Part shown: piece after piece, positions 34,995 through 43,648 of the stretch
How the letters are laid out: the number at the start of each line of letters is the position of its first letter
Position numbering within the stretch: position 1 is the first letter of the stretch
Assembly (NCBI GenBank): GCA_030524635.1
Contig: JAUNGG010000023.1
Span: 1-48,250, forward strand
DNA from: Lachnospiraceae bacterium
GTDB lineage: Bacteria > Bacillota > Clostridia > Lachnospirales > Lachnospiraceae
Reading direction: 5' to 3'
DNA: 48,250 nt
Program-made: the position numbers and the translations under genes
Notes under the pieces: model-generated
Seen by the model: only the letters and a program-made list of their open reading frames with translations
Told to the model about the DNA's origin: nothing
Databases searched by the model: none

Positions 34995-36467
34995 ATGAAA
35001 AATAAAACCGTTACAAACAGTCAGATCATCAATGGAATTGCCTTCGGATTTTCCGCGGCCTTTCTGGTTTCTGCTTTTATCGCAGCCATCTATACCGGCG
35101 AATGGGGAAGCGTCTTTTATGACTGGTATCTGATCATGATCTCCCCCTGCCCGCTGGTCACAGACTACCTGGCAGTAGGCGGCTTGGCCAGCGCCATGCT
35201 GAATGCCGGAGCCTGCGGCATGGCCTGCTTTCTCTTTATGGTCTGTCTTAAAGGTGAATCCAGGGCAAATACCATGGCTGGTTACTTCCTGGTGGTAGCC
35301 CACTGCTTCTACGGCCTGAATTTTCTTAACATGTGGCCCTGCTTTCTGGCCACCTTTATCTACCTGCGCCATAAAAAGCTGAATTACAAGCGCAACCTGC
35401 AGGTCTGCATGTTTGCCACCTCCTTCAGCCCCTTTATCAGTGAGCTGCTGTTTCGGTATACCCAGCAGGGAAACTATGTCTTTGGAGAATTAAATCTAAC
35501 CGTCTCCGGCGTCCTGTTAACCATCCTGTTCAGCGTTATGTTAGGCTATGTAGTGCCTGCCATCCTTCCTGGCGCACAGGCATGGCATAAAGGCTATAAT
35601 CTTTACAACGGCGGCCTGGCATTCGGCCTCTTTGGATTTTTCCTCTATAACTTTATGTATAAGACCATGGGAATCCTGTCAATGGGCCCCATCTACCATA
35701 ACAATGTGATCTACAACCAGTTTCATCACTCTTACCGGCTGTATGCCACCTGCTTTTTCCTGATCATTTTTGTAAGCTGCCTTATCATCGGCTATTTTCT
35801 GAACGGAAGAAGCTTCGACGGCTTCCGCCATCTGGTCAAGGATACCGGCTTCTGCAGTGATTTTGCTGAGAAATACGGAATGCCGCTGTGCCTGATCAAT
35901 ATCGGCTGCTACGGACTTCTTTTCCTGCTTTACTTAAATATTGTGATCACCTTCACAAAGGGCGCCGGCTTTACCGGCCCCACCATCGGTGTGGTCCTAG
36001 CTTCCCTGACCTTCACCGCCATGGGGCAGCATCCGAAAAATGTATGGCCTATTATTGTCGGCTACCAGATCCTGTATTTTGTCACCTCATTCTTCTGCCA
36101 GATCAACGGCAGAAATATCACCTGGTCCGTCACCACCCAGGGCTATATCAACGGCATCGCCTTTGCTACCGGCCTCTGTCCGATCGTAGGCCGCTACGGG
36201 GTTCGCGCCGGTATGCTGGCAGGCTTTATGTGTGCCTCCATGTGCACTGCTACCAGCGCACTGCACGGCGGATTCGTCCTGTACAACGGCGGATTCACCA
36301 CGGGAATCACTGCTCTGATTCTCCTGCCCATCCTGGAACATTATGTACCGATCGCCAGAGAGCAGATGAAGCAGCAGACCATTATCAATATGCAGGATAT
36401 GATCACCATTGTAGATGATATCTCTACCATGCGCACGGAATACGATATTACCCATCTCCATGATTAA
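34995..36467 (+). CDS. DUF1576 multi-pass membrane protein
   Basis: 490-residue integral membrane protein with about ten hydrophobic segments (for example IINGIAFGFSAAFLVSAFIAAIY, GVLLTILFSVMLGYVVPAI, CLINIGCYGLLFLLYLNIVITF). It has an internal repeat: GYNLYNGGLAFGLFGFF in the first half is echoed by GGFVLYNGGFTTGITALI in the second, both with the YNGGxxxG motif. The family function is unknown; the repeated fold suggests a transporter. It stands alone, with a strong promoter and a terminator, next to the catabolic island, so uptake of a related compound is possible but unproven. Confidence 0.87.
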   Translation: MKNKTVTNSQIINGIAFGFSAAFLVSAFIAAIYTGEWGSVFYDWYLIMISPCPLVTDYLAVGGLASAMLNAGACGMACFLFMVCLKGESRANTMAGYFLVVAHCFYGLNFLNMWPCFLATFIYLRHKKLNYKRNLQVCMFATSFSPFISELLFRYTQQGNYVFGELNLTVSGVLLTILFSVMLGYVVPAILPGAQAWHKGYNLYNGGLAFGLFGFFLYNFMYKTMGILSMGPIYHNNVIYNQFHHSYRLYATCFFLIIFVSCLIIGYFLNGRSFDGFRHLVKDTGFCSDFAEKYGMPLCLINIGCYGLLFLLYLNIVITFTKGAGFTGPTIGVVLASLTFTAMGQHPKNVWPIIVGYQILYFVTSFFCQINGRNITWSVTTQGYINGIAFATGLCPIVGRYGVRAGMLAGFMCASMCTATSALHGGFVLYNGGFTTGITALILLPILEHYVPIAREQMKQQTIINMQDMITIVDDISTMRTEYDITHLHD

Positions 36468-36478
36468 AATTACCAATC

Positions 36479-36528
36479 AAAAAACTCCCGGCAGATCAGA
36501 GAAGGCTTCCCTGACTGCGGGAGTTTTT
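36479..36528. terminator. Bidirectional terminator after DUF1576
   Basis: AAAAACTCCCG and CGGGAGTTTTT pair around a loop that itself holds short complementary bits (TCAGAGAAGG/CCTTCTCTGA-like). T runs occur on both strands. It separates DUF1576 (plus) from the NlpC/P60 gene (minus). Confidence 0.85.
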
Positions 36529-36538
36529 GTATTCTGAA

Positions 36539-38008
36539 TTAATCCAGGAAGGTAGCTGCCTTATATGGCGTACGATAATTGGCCGGGCTGGTGATGATGC
36601 CGGTTTTGGAGCTGGCTGCATGGATGATCTGACCGCCTCCGATGTATATCGCCACATGATTGATGTAATCGCCGCTTGCATAGAACAGCAGGTCCCCCGG
36701 CTGTACCGCATCGATGGCGATGGTTCGTCCATTTGCTGCCTGGTCTCTGGAACTTCGTCCGGTGCTGATGCCGAAATGCTCATAGATCCGCATAACAAAG
36801 CCGGAGCAGTCGGTACCGCTTGTCAGGCTGGTGCCGCCGAATACGTAGGGATTTCCCAAAAACTGCTTGGCATATGCCACGATTGCCGTTCTGGTAGCGG
36901 AAACCACTGCGGTAGATGCATTGCCGCCTGGCCCGTAGGTAGTTCCGGCACTGACAGAGCTGCTCTGGCCGCTTCCCCCTGAATTTCCAGCCGGGGAAGC
37001 TCCTCCTGGCCCTACTGCATTGGCTGCCGCCTGGGTGCTCTGGGCGATCGTAGCAGATGCCGCGGTAGTGGCCGCCTGAGTGGGGGCCGATACCCGGGGA
37101 TCGTCGCCGTTGCCTAACGGATTGGCTGCGATCGTTCCATTGGCTACTGCGGCCGGGACAGTGGAAGCAGCTGCTGTGGTCTGGGCTGCCGGGATCGTGA
37201 CTCCGCCATTCTGCACATTGTCACCGCCTGGAGTCCCGGTCTGTTCAGAGGAGCCGGATGATGTATCCTTCTTGGCCTCCACCATCTTTACTTCCTCCAG
37301 CTTCTGGATTGCATCCGCTGCCTCCTGCCGGATCCTGGCCTCCTCTGCCTGCTTTGCAGCTTCCTCCTCCAGGGAAACTGCCTGCTTAAACTCCACCCGG
37401 GTTTTTATGTAATCCATGGACACATATCCGGTCATATCCTCATCCACGGAAAGCAATGCAAAATTATCCTTCTCTTCCAGCACTACATACTCAGCCCCCT
37501 GGGTCAGCATAGTCAAGGTATCGCTGGACAGGTTCGGCTCCGCGCGAAGCCGAAGCGCTGCGGTATTGATGGTAGCATATTCGATGCCGATCTCCTTGGC
37601 AATGGCCTCTGCCTGAGCTCCTGTGATAAAGTATTGTGCCTTAATGTAGCCGCTGACCGTACCAGACTGGATCCGGTACCAGCTGCCGCCCTCACCCTCC
37701 ACAGTTTCCAGGATATTGGCAGCACAATTATTATAGATCTTGCCCACAATGGTACTGGATGTGTTTGGCTCCTGGCGGATATTGACATAATCTGACACCT
37801 GGGAAACAGCAATATTTTCGTAATCCTCCGGAGAAAGTGTCCTTCCCCGGTCAATCCGACTGGTTCGCAGCGAAGACGCTGCCCTTGCCTCCTGTGCCAT
37901 CACTTCTGTCATGTGATCCTGCCCCTGTCCGCCAAGAAAGGCTGCTCCCAATCCGCAGCTTAACAGACAGATCCCGGATACTGTCAGCAAAAATTTCCGT
38001 TTCCTCAT
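36539..38008 (-). CDS. Secreted SH3-NlpC/P60 peptidoglycan hydrolase
   Basis: 489-residue exported cell-wall endopeptidase. The N-terminal signal (MRKRKFLLTVSGICLLSCGLGAAF) is followed by two bacterial SH3 domains at about 70-130 (DYVNIRQEPN) and 143-203 (ALRLRAEPNLSSDT), a charged coiled coil at about 207-245, and a Ser/Thr/Ala/Gly-rich linker to about 370. The NlpC/P60 domain follows, with the catalytic cysteine in TSGTDCSGFV, histidine in NHVAIYIGG and a third polar residue in IIHAAS. It likely cleaves stem peptides. Its ATG overlaps the trxB stop by 4 bases, so it is translationally coupled to thioredoxin reductase, an unusual pairing. Confidence 0.94.
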   Translation of the reverse strand: MRKRKFLLTVSGICLLSCGLGAAFLGGQGQDHMTEVMAQEARAASSLRTSRIDRGRTLSPEDYENIAVSQVSDYVNIRQEPNTSSTIVGKIYNNCAANILETVEGEGGSWYRIQSGTVSGYIKAQYFITGAQAEAIAKEIGIEYATINTAALRLRAEPNLSSDTLTMLTQGAEYVVLEEKDNFALLSVDEDMTGYVSMDYIKTRVEFKQAVSLEEEAAKQAEEARIRQEAADAIQKLEEVKMVEAKKDTSSGSSEQTGTPGGDNVQNGGVTIPAAQTTAAASTVPAAVANGTIAANPLGNGDDPRVSAPTQAATTAASATIAQSTQAAANAVGPGGASPAGNSGGSGQSSSVSAGTTYGPGGNASTAVVSATRTAIVAYAKQFLGNPYVFGGTSLTSGTDCSGFVMRIYEHFGISTGRSSRDQAANGRTIAIDAVQPGDLLFYASGDYINHVAIYIGGGQIIHAASSKTGIITSPANYRTPYKAATFLD

Positions 38009-38937
38009 GCCTGCGCCTCCCTATGCTCTGCTAAGTACCGTTCTGCACTGGTAACTGCATTGGCACCGTCCGCCGCAGCAGTCAGGATCTGGCGAAGCTG
38101 CTTTGTCCGCACATCTCCGGCAGCAAAAATGCCGGGCGCTGAGGTCACGCAGTTCTCTCCTGCCTTAAAATATCCCTGCTCCATCTGCGCCAAACCGGCG
38201 AAGGCATCACTTACCGGCATGATCCCCACTGCCACAAAAACGCCCTGGACCGGCAGCACGAAAGGCTGTCCCGTCTTTTTATTTTTCAGGTTCAGACGTT
38301 CCACCCGGCTGTCTCCTTCAATGGATTCCACCACAGTATCCCAGATCACCTCAACATTGTCCAGGGATAACACGGTTTCCTGCAGGATCCTCGCCCCTCT
38401 CAGCTGGTCCCGCCGGTGAATCAGATAAACCTTCTCACAGATCCTGGAAAGGAAGATAGCATCCTCCAGCGCCACATCTCCGCCGCCTACTACAGCCGTA
38501 ACCTTTTTGCGGAAAAATGCACCGTCACAGGTGGCACAGTAGGATACGCCTTTTCCAGCCAGCGCCTCCTCTCCTGGAACCCCAAGCTTTCTGTGTACTG
38601 CTCCGGTGGCAATGATCACCGTTCTGGTCTCATAGGTCCCCGACCGGCCGATCACCAGCTTCCTGCTGCCCTCATCCCGGATTTCTGTGATCTCATCCTC
38701 AATAAAAACTGCTCCAAGCTGGTCTGCATGCTCCCGAAATTTGGTTCCCAGCTCAAAGCCGCCCATTCCTGGAAGCCCCGGATAATTATCCACATCTACG
38801 GTAGTCAGCACCTGACCGCCGCTTACCATCTCTTTTTCTATCACTGCTGTATGCAAACGTGCACGCTGGGCATAGATCGCCGCAGCCAGCCCTGCCGGGC
38901 CGGAACCTACGATAATCAGGTCGTAAAGTATGCTCAT
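38005..38937 (-). CDS. trxB: Thioredoxin-disulfide reductase
   Basis: 310-residue FAD flavoenzyme that reduces thioredoxin with NADPH. It has the FAD motif IIVGSGPAGLAAA near 8-20, the redox pair CATC in SYCATCDGAFF near 135, the NADPH motif VVGGGDVALEDA near 152, and the GIFAAGDVR FAD motif near 278. ATG 38937 has AGGAGAGG upstream; an upstream 16-residue extension is unlikely. The leader contains a long A-rich purine run. It is followed with a 4-base overlap by the NlpC/P60 gene. Confidence 0.97.
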   Translation of the reverse strand: MSILYDLIIVGSGPAGLAAAIYAQRARLHTAVIEKEMVSGGQVLTTVDVDNYPGLPGMGGFELGTKFREHADQLGAVFIEDEITEIRDEGSRKLVIGRSGTYETRTVIIATGAVHRKLGVPGEEALAGKGVSYCATCDGAFFRKKVTAVVGGGDVALEDAIFLSRICEKVYLIHRRDQLRGARILQETVLSLDNVEVIWDTVVESIEGDSRVERLNLKNKKTGQPFVLPVQGVFVAVGIMPVSDAFAGLAQMEQGYFKAGENCVTSAPGIFAAGDVRTKQLRQILTAAADGANAVTSAERYLAEHREAQA

Positions 38938-39132
38938 ATTACCTCTCCTGTTTACAATTTTCTTCCTGTCGTTTTCTGCTTTCATTTTTTACTTTTTGCT
39001 TTTTTACTTTTTTTGCTTTTTTAGTATAACATATTTTTGGGGATTAATCCGGATTTATTTCTTACAATTCTGTTACATAAAAGATTGCAGCTTTCTTTCA
39101 CTTATTGGCTGATTGTCCCTGCAGCCTTTGAA

Positions 39133-39969
39133 TTACAGCCTGACTGCTTTCTTTGGACATTGGTCGATGCATTTCATGCAGAGAATACATTCGGTTCCAT
39201 GCTCTCTTTTACGGGAATTGTCGGTAACATCAACGTTCATCGGACAAACCCGTTTGCATGCTCCGCAGGAAACACAAAGCTTGGGATCCACGGTGATCCG
39301 CATACGGGCAAAATAGCTGGCAGGCTTTAAAAATACGGTGATGGGACAGATGTACTTGCAGAAAGCACGGTTATCCCTGCACAAAAAGGCAAGCAGGATT
39401 CCTGCGGTATAGTACGCCAAATTCCCGATGAGAAAGCTGCTGAACATGATCTGCTCCTTGTGGGCAATGTGAAACACAAACAGCGCTCCTACAAACAGAA
39501 GCGACAGAGAAAAGGTAATATACCGGATCCAGCCAAATTTCTTTCTGGGAGCCTTGGGCTGCTTATAGGGCAGCAGGTCAAGGATCATGGCCGTCCAGCA
39601 GGCATATCCGCACCAGCCTCTGCCGAATAAAAGAGGACCTGCAATCTTTGCCACTGCATAGTGAATGGTGGCGGCCTCAAATACACCAGAAAACAGGTAA
39701 TACCAGAAGCCCTCGATCTGCATATTCTCCCGGCTTATGATTCCCAGATACACCAGCATATAGAATCCCACACCGAATTGTACCACCAATCTTGCGTGCC
39801 GGTATTTTCGGATATATAAAAACAAACCAAGGGCGATGAATCCGCCGATGTATGTAAAATTGAAAAGATAAAAAAGATTATCCAGAGAAAGCCACAGGAT
39901 AACTGCTATCATTTCAAAAACCATCAGCATGATAATCGGAGATGAGTATTTTTTTAACTTTGTCAGCAT
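39133..39969 (-). CDS. NapH-like polytopic 4Fe-4S membrane protein
   Basis: 278-residue membrane protein with about five helices (MVFEMIAVILWLSLDNLFYLF to AYYTAGILLAFLC), the conserved GRGWCGYACW motif between helices near 114-123, and two C-terminal ferredoxin-type clusters (CVSCGACKRVCP and CILCMKCIDQCP). This is the layout of NapH/NosR/CcoG-like electron-transfer proteins that bridge quinones and periplasmic or cytosolic redox partners. No partner reductase is nearby, so the acceptor is unknown. A promoter is at 40035-40063. Confidence 0.88.
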   Translation of the reverse strand: MLTKLKKYSSPIIMLMVFEMIAVILWLSLDNLFYLFNFTYIGGFIALGLFLYIRKYRHARLVVQFGVGFYMLVYLGIISRENMQIEGFWYYLFSGVFEAATIHYAVAKIAGPLLFGRGWCGYACWTAMILDLLPYKQPKAPRKKFGWIRYITFSLSLLFVGALFVFHIAHKEQIMFSSFLIGNLAYYTAGILLAFLCRDNRAFCKYICPITVFLKPASYFARMRITVDPKLCVSCGACKRVCPMNVDVTDNSRKREHGTECILCMKCIDQCPKKAVRL

Positions 39970-40034
39970 ATTTTTTCCTCCAGGGCTGTGCAGAGTCTGA
40001 TCTGATGATTACCTGTCTGCTGTCACCTATCTGC

Positions 40035-40063
40035 ATTGTATCAGATTGCCTGCTGTTTTTCAA
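40035..40063 (-). promoter_or_regulatory. Promoter of the NapH-like gene
   Basis: Minus-strand TTGAAA (40063-40058) and TACAAT (40040-40035) with a 17-base spacer, 66 bases before the start; GGAGG precedes the ATG. Confidence 0.76.
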
Positions 40064-40087
40064 TTTAAAGCAGGAAAAACTGGGCCA

Positions 40088-40116
40088 TTGATTCCATTTC
40101 CCGGTTATGCTATACT
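40088..40116 (+). promoter_or_regulatory. Promoter of the SDR gene
   Basis: TTGATT (40088-40093) and TATACT (40111-40116) with a 17-base spacer. An ACCGC/GCGGT hairpin (40126-40140) lies in the leader before AAAAGGAG and ATG 40176. Confidence 0.76.
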
Positions 40117-40175
40117 AAAAAGCACACCGCATTTGGCGGTATTAACAGCGTGTTTATGCAAAAGGAGCTTTTATT

Positions 40176-40916
40176 ATGACATTGCAGCAAAAAAAGACGG
40201 TTCTGGTGACAGGCGCCTCCCGGGGGATCGGGAAGGAAATTGCCTTAAAATTTGCCGCAGAAGGCTGGCAGGTGGTGATCACCTGTCTGAACAATAAAGA
40301 AAAGCTGGAAGCAGTTCAAAGCCAGATCCAGGCCCTTGGCGTTTCCTGTCTGGCATTTACCGGAAATATGGGCGATATGGCAGACTGCAAGCGGCTGTTT
40401 CAGGAGATCCAGAATACCTTCGGCTCCTTGGATGCCCTGATCAATAATGCCGGCGTTTCCCACATCGGGCTCTTTCAGGATATGTCTATGGAGGACTGGA
40501 ACCGATTGATCACCTGTGATCTGACCTCTGTTTTCTGCTGCTGCAAGCTGGCTGTGCCGGAAATGCTGAAACGCAAACAGGGAAAGATCATCAATATTTC
40601 CTCCGTCTGGGGTGTCTGCGGTGCCTCCTGCGAGGTGGCTTATTCCGCTGCCAAAGGCGGAGTCAACGCACTGACAAAGGCGCTGGCCAAGGAACTGGCT
40701 CCCAGCAACATCCAGGTAAATGCCATTGCCTGCGGAGCGATTGATACGGAGATGAACCAGTGGCTGGAGCCGGAAGAAAAAGAAGCCCTGCTGGAAGAGA
40801 TTCCGGCAGGGCGTATGGGACAGCCATCTGAGGTGGCTGAGCTTGCTTTTCAATTGGCGAACGGTCATTCCTACCTGACTGGTCAGGTGATCCAGTTAGA
40901 CGGCGGGTGGATCTGA
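40176..40916 (+). CDS. Short-chain dehydrogenase/reductase (3-oxoacyl-ACP reductase-like)
   Basis: 246-residue NAD(P)-dependent SDR. The cofactor motif TGASRGIG is at 13-20, NNAG near 90, the catalytic Ser in IINISSVWG near 139 and Tyr-x-x-x-Lys in AYSAAKGG near 155-159; the C-terminal YLTGQVIQLDGGWI is typical of FabG-like enzymes. It stands alone rather than in a fatty-acid operon, so it may be a stand-alone reductase (YmfI or FabG2 type) rather than the essential FabG. A hairpin follows. Confidence 0.92.
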   Translation: MTLQQKKTVLVTGASRGIGKEIALKFAAEGWQVVITCLNNKEKLEAVQSQIQALGVSCLAFTGNMGDMADCKRLFQEIQNTFGSLDALINNAGVSHIGLFQDMSMEDWNRLITCDLTSVFCCCKLAVPEMLKRKQGKIINISSVWGVCGASCEVAYSAAKGGVNALTKALAKELAPSNIQVNAIACGAIDTEMNQWLEPEEKEALLEEIPAGRMGQPSEVAELAFQLANGHSYLTGQVIQLDGGWI

Positions 40917-40958
40917 GCCGTGACTAACGATAACTCGATGACTGGAAGCAGATCCACG

Positions 40959-40984
40959 GCTGCCGAAAAATCAATTTCGGCAGC
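40959..40984. terminator. Hairpin between the SDR and DUF134 genes
   Basis: GCTGCCGAAA and TTTCGGCAGC form a perfect 10-bp stem around a 6-base loop, 42 bases after the SDR stop and 23 bases after the end of the convergent DUF134-NifX gene. It has no proper T tract on either strand. Confidence 0.6.
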
Positions 40985-41007
40985 AAATGACAATGCCATC
41001 TGACCGA

Positions 41008-41847
41008 TTAATGGCAGCTATGGCCTTCTGGGCCATGCCCGTGGCAGCTGCGGCCTTCTTCATGACCGTGACAGCTATGGCCTTCCTCATGGCTGTGATG
41101 GCTGCATACCGTATCCGGATTGTAAGCCAGGCTTCCGGCTAAAAATGCCTTTACCTGCTGGTCAGCATCTCCGGATGCGCCTGGATAAAGCTGGATTCCA
41201 GCCTCTGCCAGAGCATTTCTCGCACCTCCGCCGATGCCGCCGCAGATCAGCACCGATACGCCTAACTGCTGCAGGAAGCCGGCTAATGCACCGTGACCGA
41301 AGCCATCGGTATCCACTACCTGCTCCGCCTTGATCGCTCCATCCTCTACCTCATACACCTTAAACTGCTCTGTGTGTCCAAAATGCTGGAACACCTGACC
41401 ATTCTCATAAGTGACTGCTAATTTCATCGAAATCCCTTCTCCTCTCTCATATTTCATGGAAGCCAATAAATTTTCCTTCTCAGCTCTCTCAGGCTTCGGA
41501 CCAAAACCAGTCTGACAGCCCGCCCTTCGGCAGCTGCCGCAGCCTGCTTCACCATAAAGCTGATAGCTGCCTCCTCCGATGTCCAGATCGGCGCCTTCCA
41601 CCAGAAAACGGGCCAGCTTTCTCCTGGCATCTGCATACATGCTTTGAACGGTAGCCCGCGCAACGCCCATCTGAGCTGCACATTCCTCCTGGGACATTCC
41701 CAGATAATCCATCAGACGGATGGTTTCATACTCCTCCACAAGCAGTGTGATCTGGTGTCCGGCCTTCTGTCCGTCTGTTCGGTCCGGGCAAAAACGGAAG
41801 CAGCCCGGCAGCCGGCATACCTGCTTTGCTTTCTGTGGTCTTGGCAT
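41008..41847 (-). CDS. DUF134-NifX/NifB domain fusion with His/Cys-rich tail
   Basis: 279 residues in three parts. Residues 1-110 are a DUF134 helix-turn-helix protein (LLVEEYETIRLMDYLGMSQEECAAQMGVARATVQSMY) with cysteines in CRLPGC and in GCGSCRRAGC. Residues about 140-245 are a dinitrogenase-iron-molybdenum-cofactor domain (MKLAVTYENGQVFQHFGHTEQFKVYEVEDG). The last 30 residues are repeats of SCHGHEEG type. Separate DUF134 and NifX-like genes are common neighbours; here they are one protein. I infer an autoregulatory metal or Fe-S sensor. A palindrome, TTGGCATATGTCAA, spans its own transcript start. Confidence 0.9.
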   Translation of the reverse strand: MPRPQKAKQVCRLPGCFRFCPDRTDGQKAGHQITLLVEEYETIRLMDYLGMSQEECAAQMGVARATVQSMYADARRKLARFLVEGADLDIGGGSYQLYGEAGCGSCRRAGCQTGFGPKPERAEKENLLASMKYERGEGISMKLAVTYENGQVFQHFGHTEQFKVYEVEDGAIKAEQVVDTDGFGHGALAGFLQQLGVSVLICGGIGGGARNALAEAGIQLYPGASGDADQQVKAFLAGSLAYNPDTVCSHHSHEEGHSCHGHEEGRSCHGHGPEGHSCH

Positions 41848-41874
41848 ATGATTCCTCCTTATCCGCTTTATTTA

Positions 41875-41916
41875 TTGGCATATGTCAATTATAATCCATA
41901 ATAGAAGATCCTGCAA
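41875..41916 (-). promoter_or_regulatory. DUF134-NifX promoter with palindromic operator
   Basis: Minus-strand TTGCAG (41916-41911) and perfect TATAAT (41893-41888), 17-base spacer. TTGGCATATGTCAA (41875-41888), a palindrome with one mismatch, starts at the -10 and spans the expected start of transcription. The left ten bases TTGGCATATG recur at 41841-41850, overlapping the start codon, so two binding sites 34 bases apart are possible. Confidence 0.74.
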
Positions 41917-41942
41917 GTGTTTTTTGATTCCTTCTCCATAAA

Positions 41943-43322
41943 CTAACTGGCCTGCAAATTACAGCCAGGCAAAAGCTGCCGCCTGGCTGCCTCCACCAGT
42001 TCCGAATCCTCCATGCCTTGAAAGTCAAGAACCAGAATCTCCTTCTCCGTCTTCAGCACATAGACGGTATATCCCCGCTCCCCTGGTTCCAAATCCTCCA
42101 TGGGATGAGCCGCCTCATAAAGGTAACGCCGGATTTCATACTCCTTCTCCTCAAAAAGCAGTTCCTCCTTCACAGAAAACATGTTTCCCCTGTCCGGCCT
42201 GATCCGCTTCTGCAGATATTTTATCACCCAGGGATACTCTGACCGATAACAGCAGATGGAAACCAGGACTCCTGTTTCCGGCTTTCCATAAGCCGCCTCC
42301 TGCCTGGAGGCAAGAAAGCTTCCCTCTTGAAACGCGGCGTACTGCTCCTCATACTGGTATCCAAACTCCTCCAAGGAAATGGGGAGCTCTAAATTCACTT
42401 CTGCAGCGCCCGTCTCCTGCCTTGGTTCCATTCCTAGCCCTAAGGATCTGGCTACCGTATAGATCCCATTTTCTAATATAACAACGCAGATCACCAGAAA
42501 GATCACAAGGGCACGTCTGTCTTCCGCCTTCGTACCGCCGCTTACAGAGCGGATCCAATTCCTCAGTCGGGGATCCAGCCAGCATACCAGGGCTATGCTG
42601 GCCATCGTACATGCCAGAAACAGCAGCTGGAGACCTTCCGGCTGTCTCAAAACCAGCAGAAGAAGAAGTCCTCCCACCAGAACCGCCGAAAACCAGCTTT
42701 CCCGCCATACCTGCTTCAGGGAAACTGGCTGCAGGACGCCCCCTTTGGCAAGCTGACGGACAGACCGACGGTACTAGCCAAACACATACAGAAGATACGC
42801 AGCCAGGGCTGTCCAAACCAGGCTGATCGCCCCGATTTCCGCCATTACCGTCAAATCAAACAGCCAGGCATCCCACCGCCTTGCCAGCATCACAATCCCG
42901 GCAAGCAGGATCAAAAGCAGAACTCCATATCCGGGAACCTGCTTTTTCCATACCGTTTCCCGGTAAATATCCAGCCGAAGGGTATCATCCGTTTCCAAAG
43001 GGGGAGCATCCTTCTGCTCCGTCCAGAACAATTGAAGTAATCCGTAGGTTCCGTAATAATTCCAGCCAAATTCCTGACAAAGCTGGCACAGTTCCTGAAG
43101 CCTTCTGTCCGATCCGGCGTCCCACTCTGATGCTCCGTCTAAAAGAACAGCCGCAAAACGCCGGTCCGCCTTCTCCCCTTTCTTCCAGATCTGAAAGCCT
43201 CCCGTTCCCGAAAAGGAACGGCATTGCAGATACCAGCCTTTTCGGGCCTGGAGCTCCAGATACTGAGCCAGCGCCTCTCCCTCGTGGAGCTGAAACGTCA
43301 GCATGGTACACTTATATTTCAT
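41943..43322 (-). pseudogene. DUF2812 membrane protein gene interrupted by an amber codon
   Basis: A single frame of 459 codons runs from ATG 43322 to 41943 and is broken only by TAG at 42776-42774 (codon 183). Before it are a DUF2812 domain (MKYKCTMLTFQLHEGEALAQYLELQARKGWYLQ) and two membrane helices. After it the frame continues (YRRSVRQLAKGGVLQPVSLK) through further helices and a soluble C-terminal domain. DUF2812 proteins following PadR genes usually carry both parts in one chain, so this looks like a recent nonsense mutation or a sequencing error. The start overlaps the padR end by 11 bases, with AAGGTGG upstream. Confidence 0.82.
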
Positions 43323-43629
43323 CCAATCCACCTTCCTTTCCATCTTCCGCCATCCGCGTCAGCCGCTGATACTCCTCCTGCAGCCGTTTCCTGCCGGAAG
43401 CTGTGATTTTATAATATCTGCGCCGGCCTTCTACCCTGGTTTCCCGAATCATCCCGCACTGCTGAAACCGTTCCAAAAGGGCATATAAGGTTCCCGGTCC
43501 AATCACCAGCCGTCCATCTGTCTGATTGGACACCTTTTGGACGATCTCCACACCGCAGCGTTCCATCAGCAGCGCCAGTAAAATATAATACATCTGTTCC
43601 GTCAGCGACTGAAATTCATCTCTTGGCAT
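43312..43629 (-). CDS. PadR-family transcriptional regulator
   Basis: 105-residue winged-helix protein (MPRDEFQSLTEQMYYILLALLMERCGVEIVQKVSNQT, then GPGTLYALLERFQQCGMIRE and RRRYYKITASGRKRL), a short PadR of the type paired with DUF2812 membrane genes. ATG 43629 has GAGAGGAAG upstream. An upstream GTG in frame lies directly on the ribosome site and is rejected. Its promoter contains two ATATCGATAT-type dyads, typical of PadR autorepression. It overlaps the DUF2812 gene it probably controls. Confidence 0.93.
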   Translation of the reverse strand: MPRDEFQSLTEQMYYILLALLMERCGVEIVQKVSNQTDGRLVIGPGTLYALLERFQQCGMIRETRVEGRRRYYKITASGRKRLQEEYQRLTRMAEDGKEGGLDEI

Positions 43630-43648
43630 CTGTGACTTCCTCTCCACA

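Noticed and set aside
42677..42776. Pyrrolysine or other recoding at the TAG in the DUF2812 gene
   Set aside because: No recoding element or pyl genes are visible, DUF2812 is not a methylamine methyltransferase, and the rest of the window gives no sign of amber recoding.
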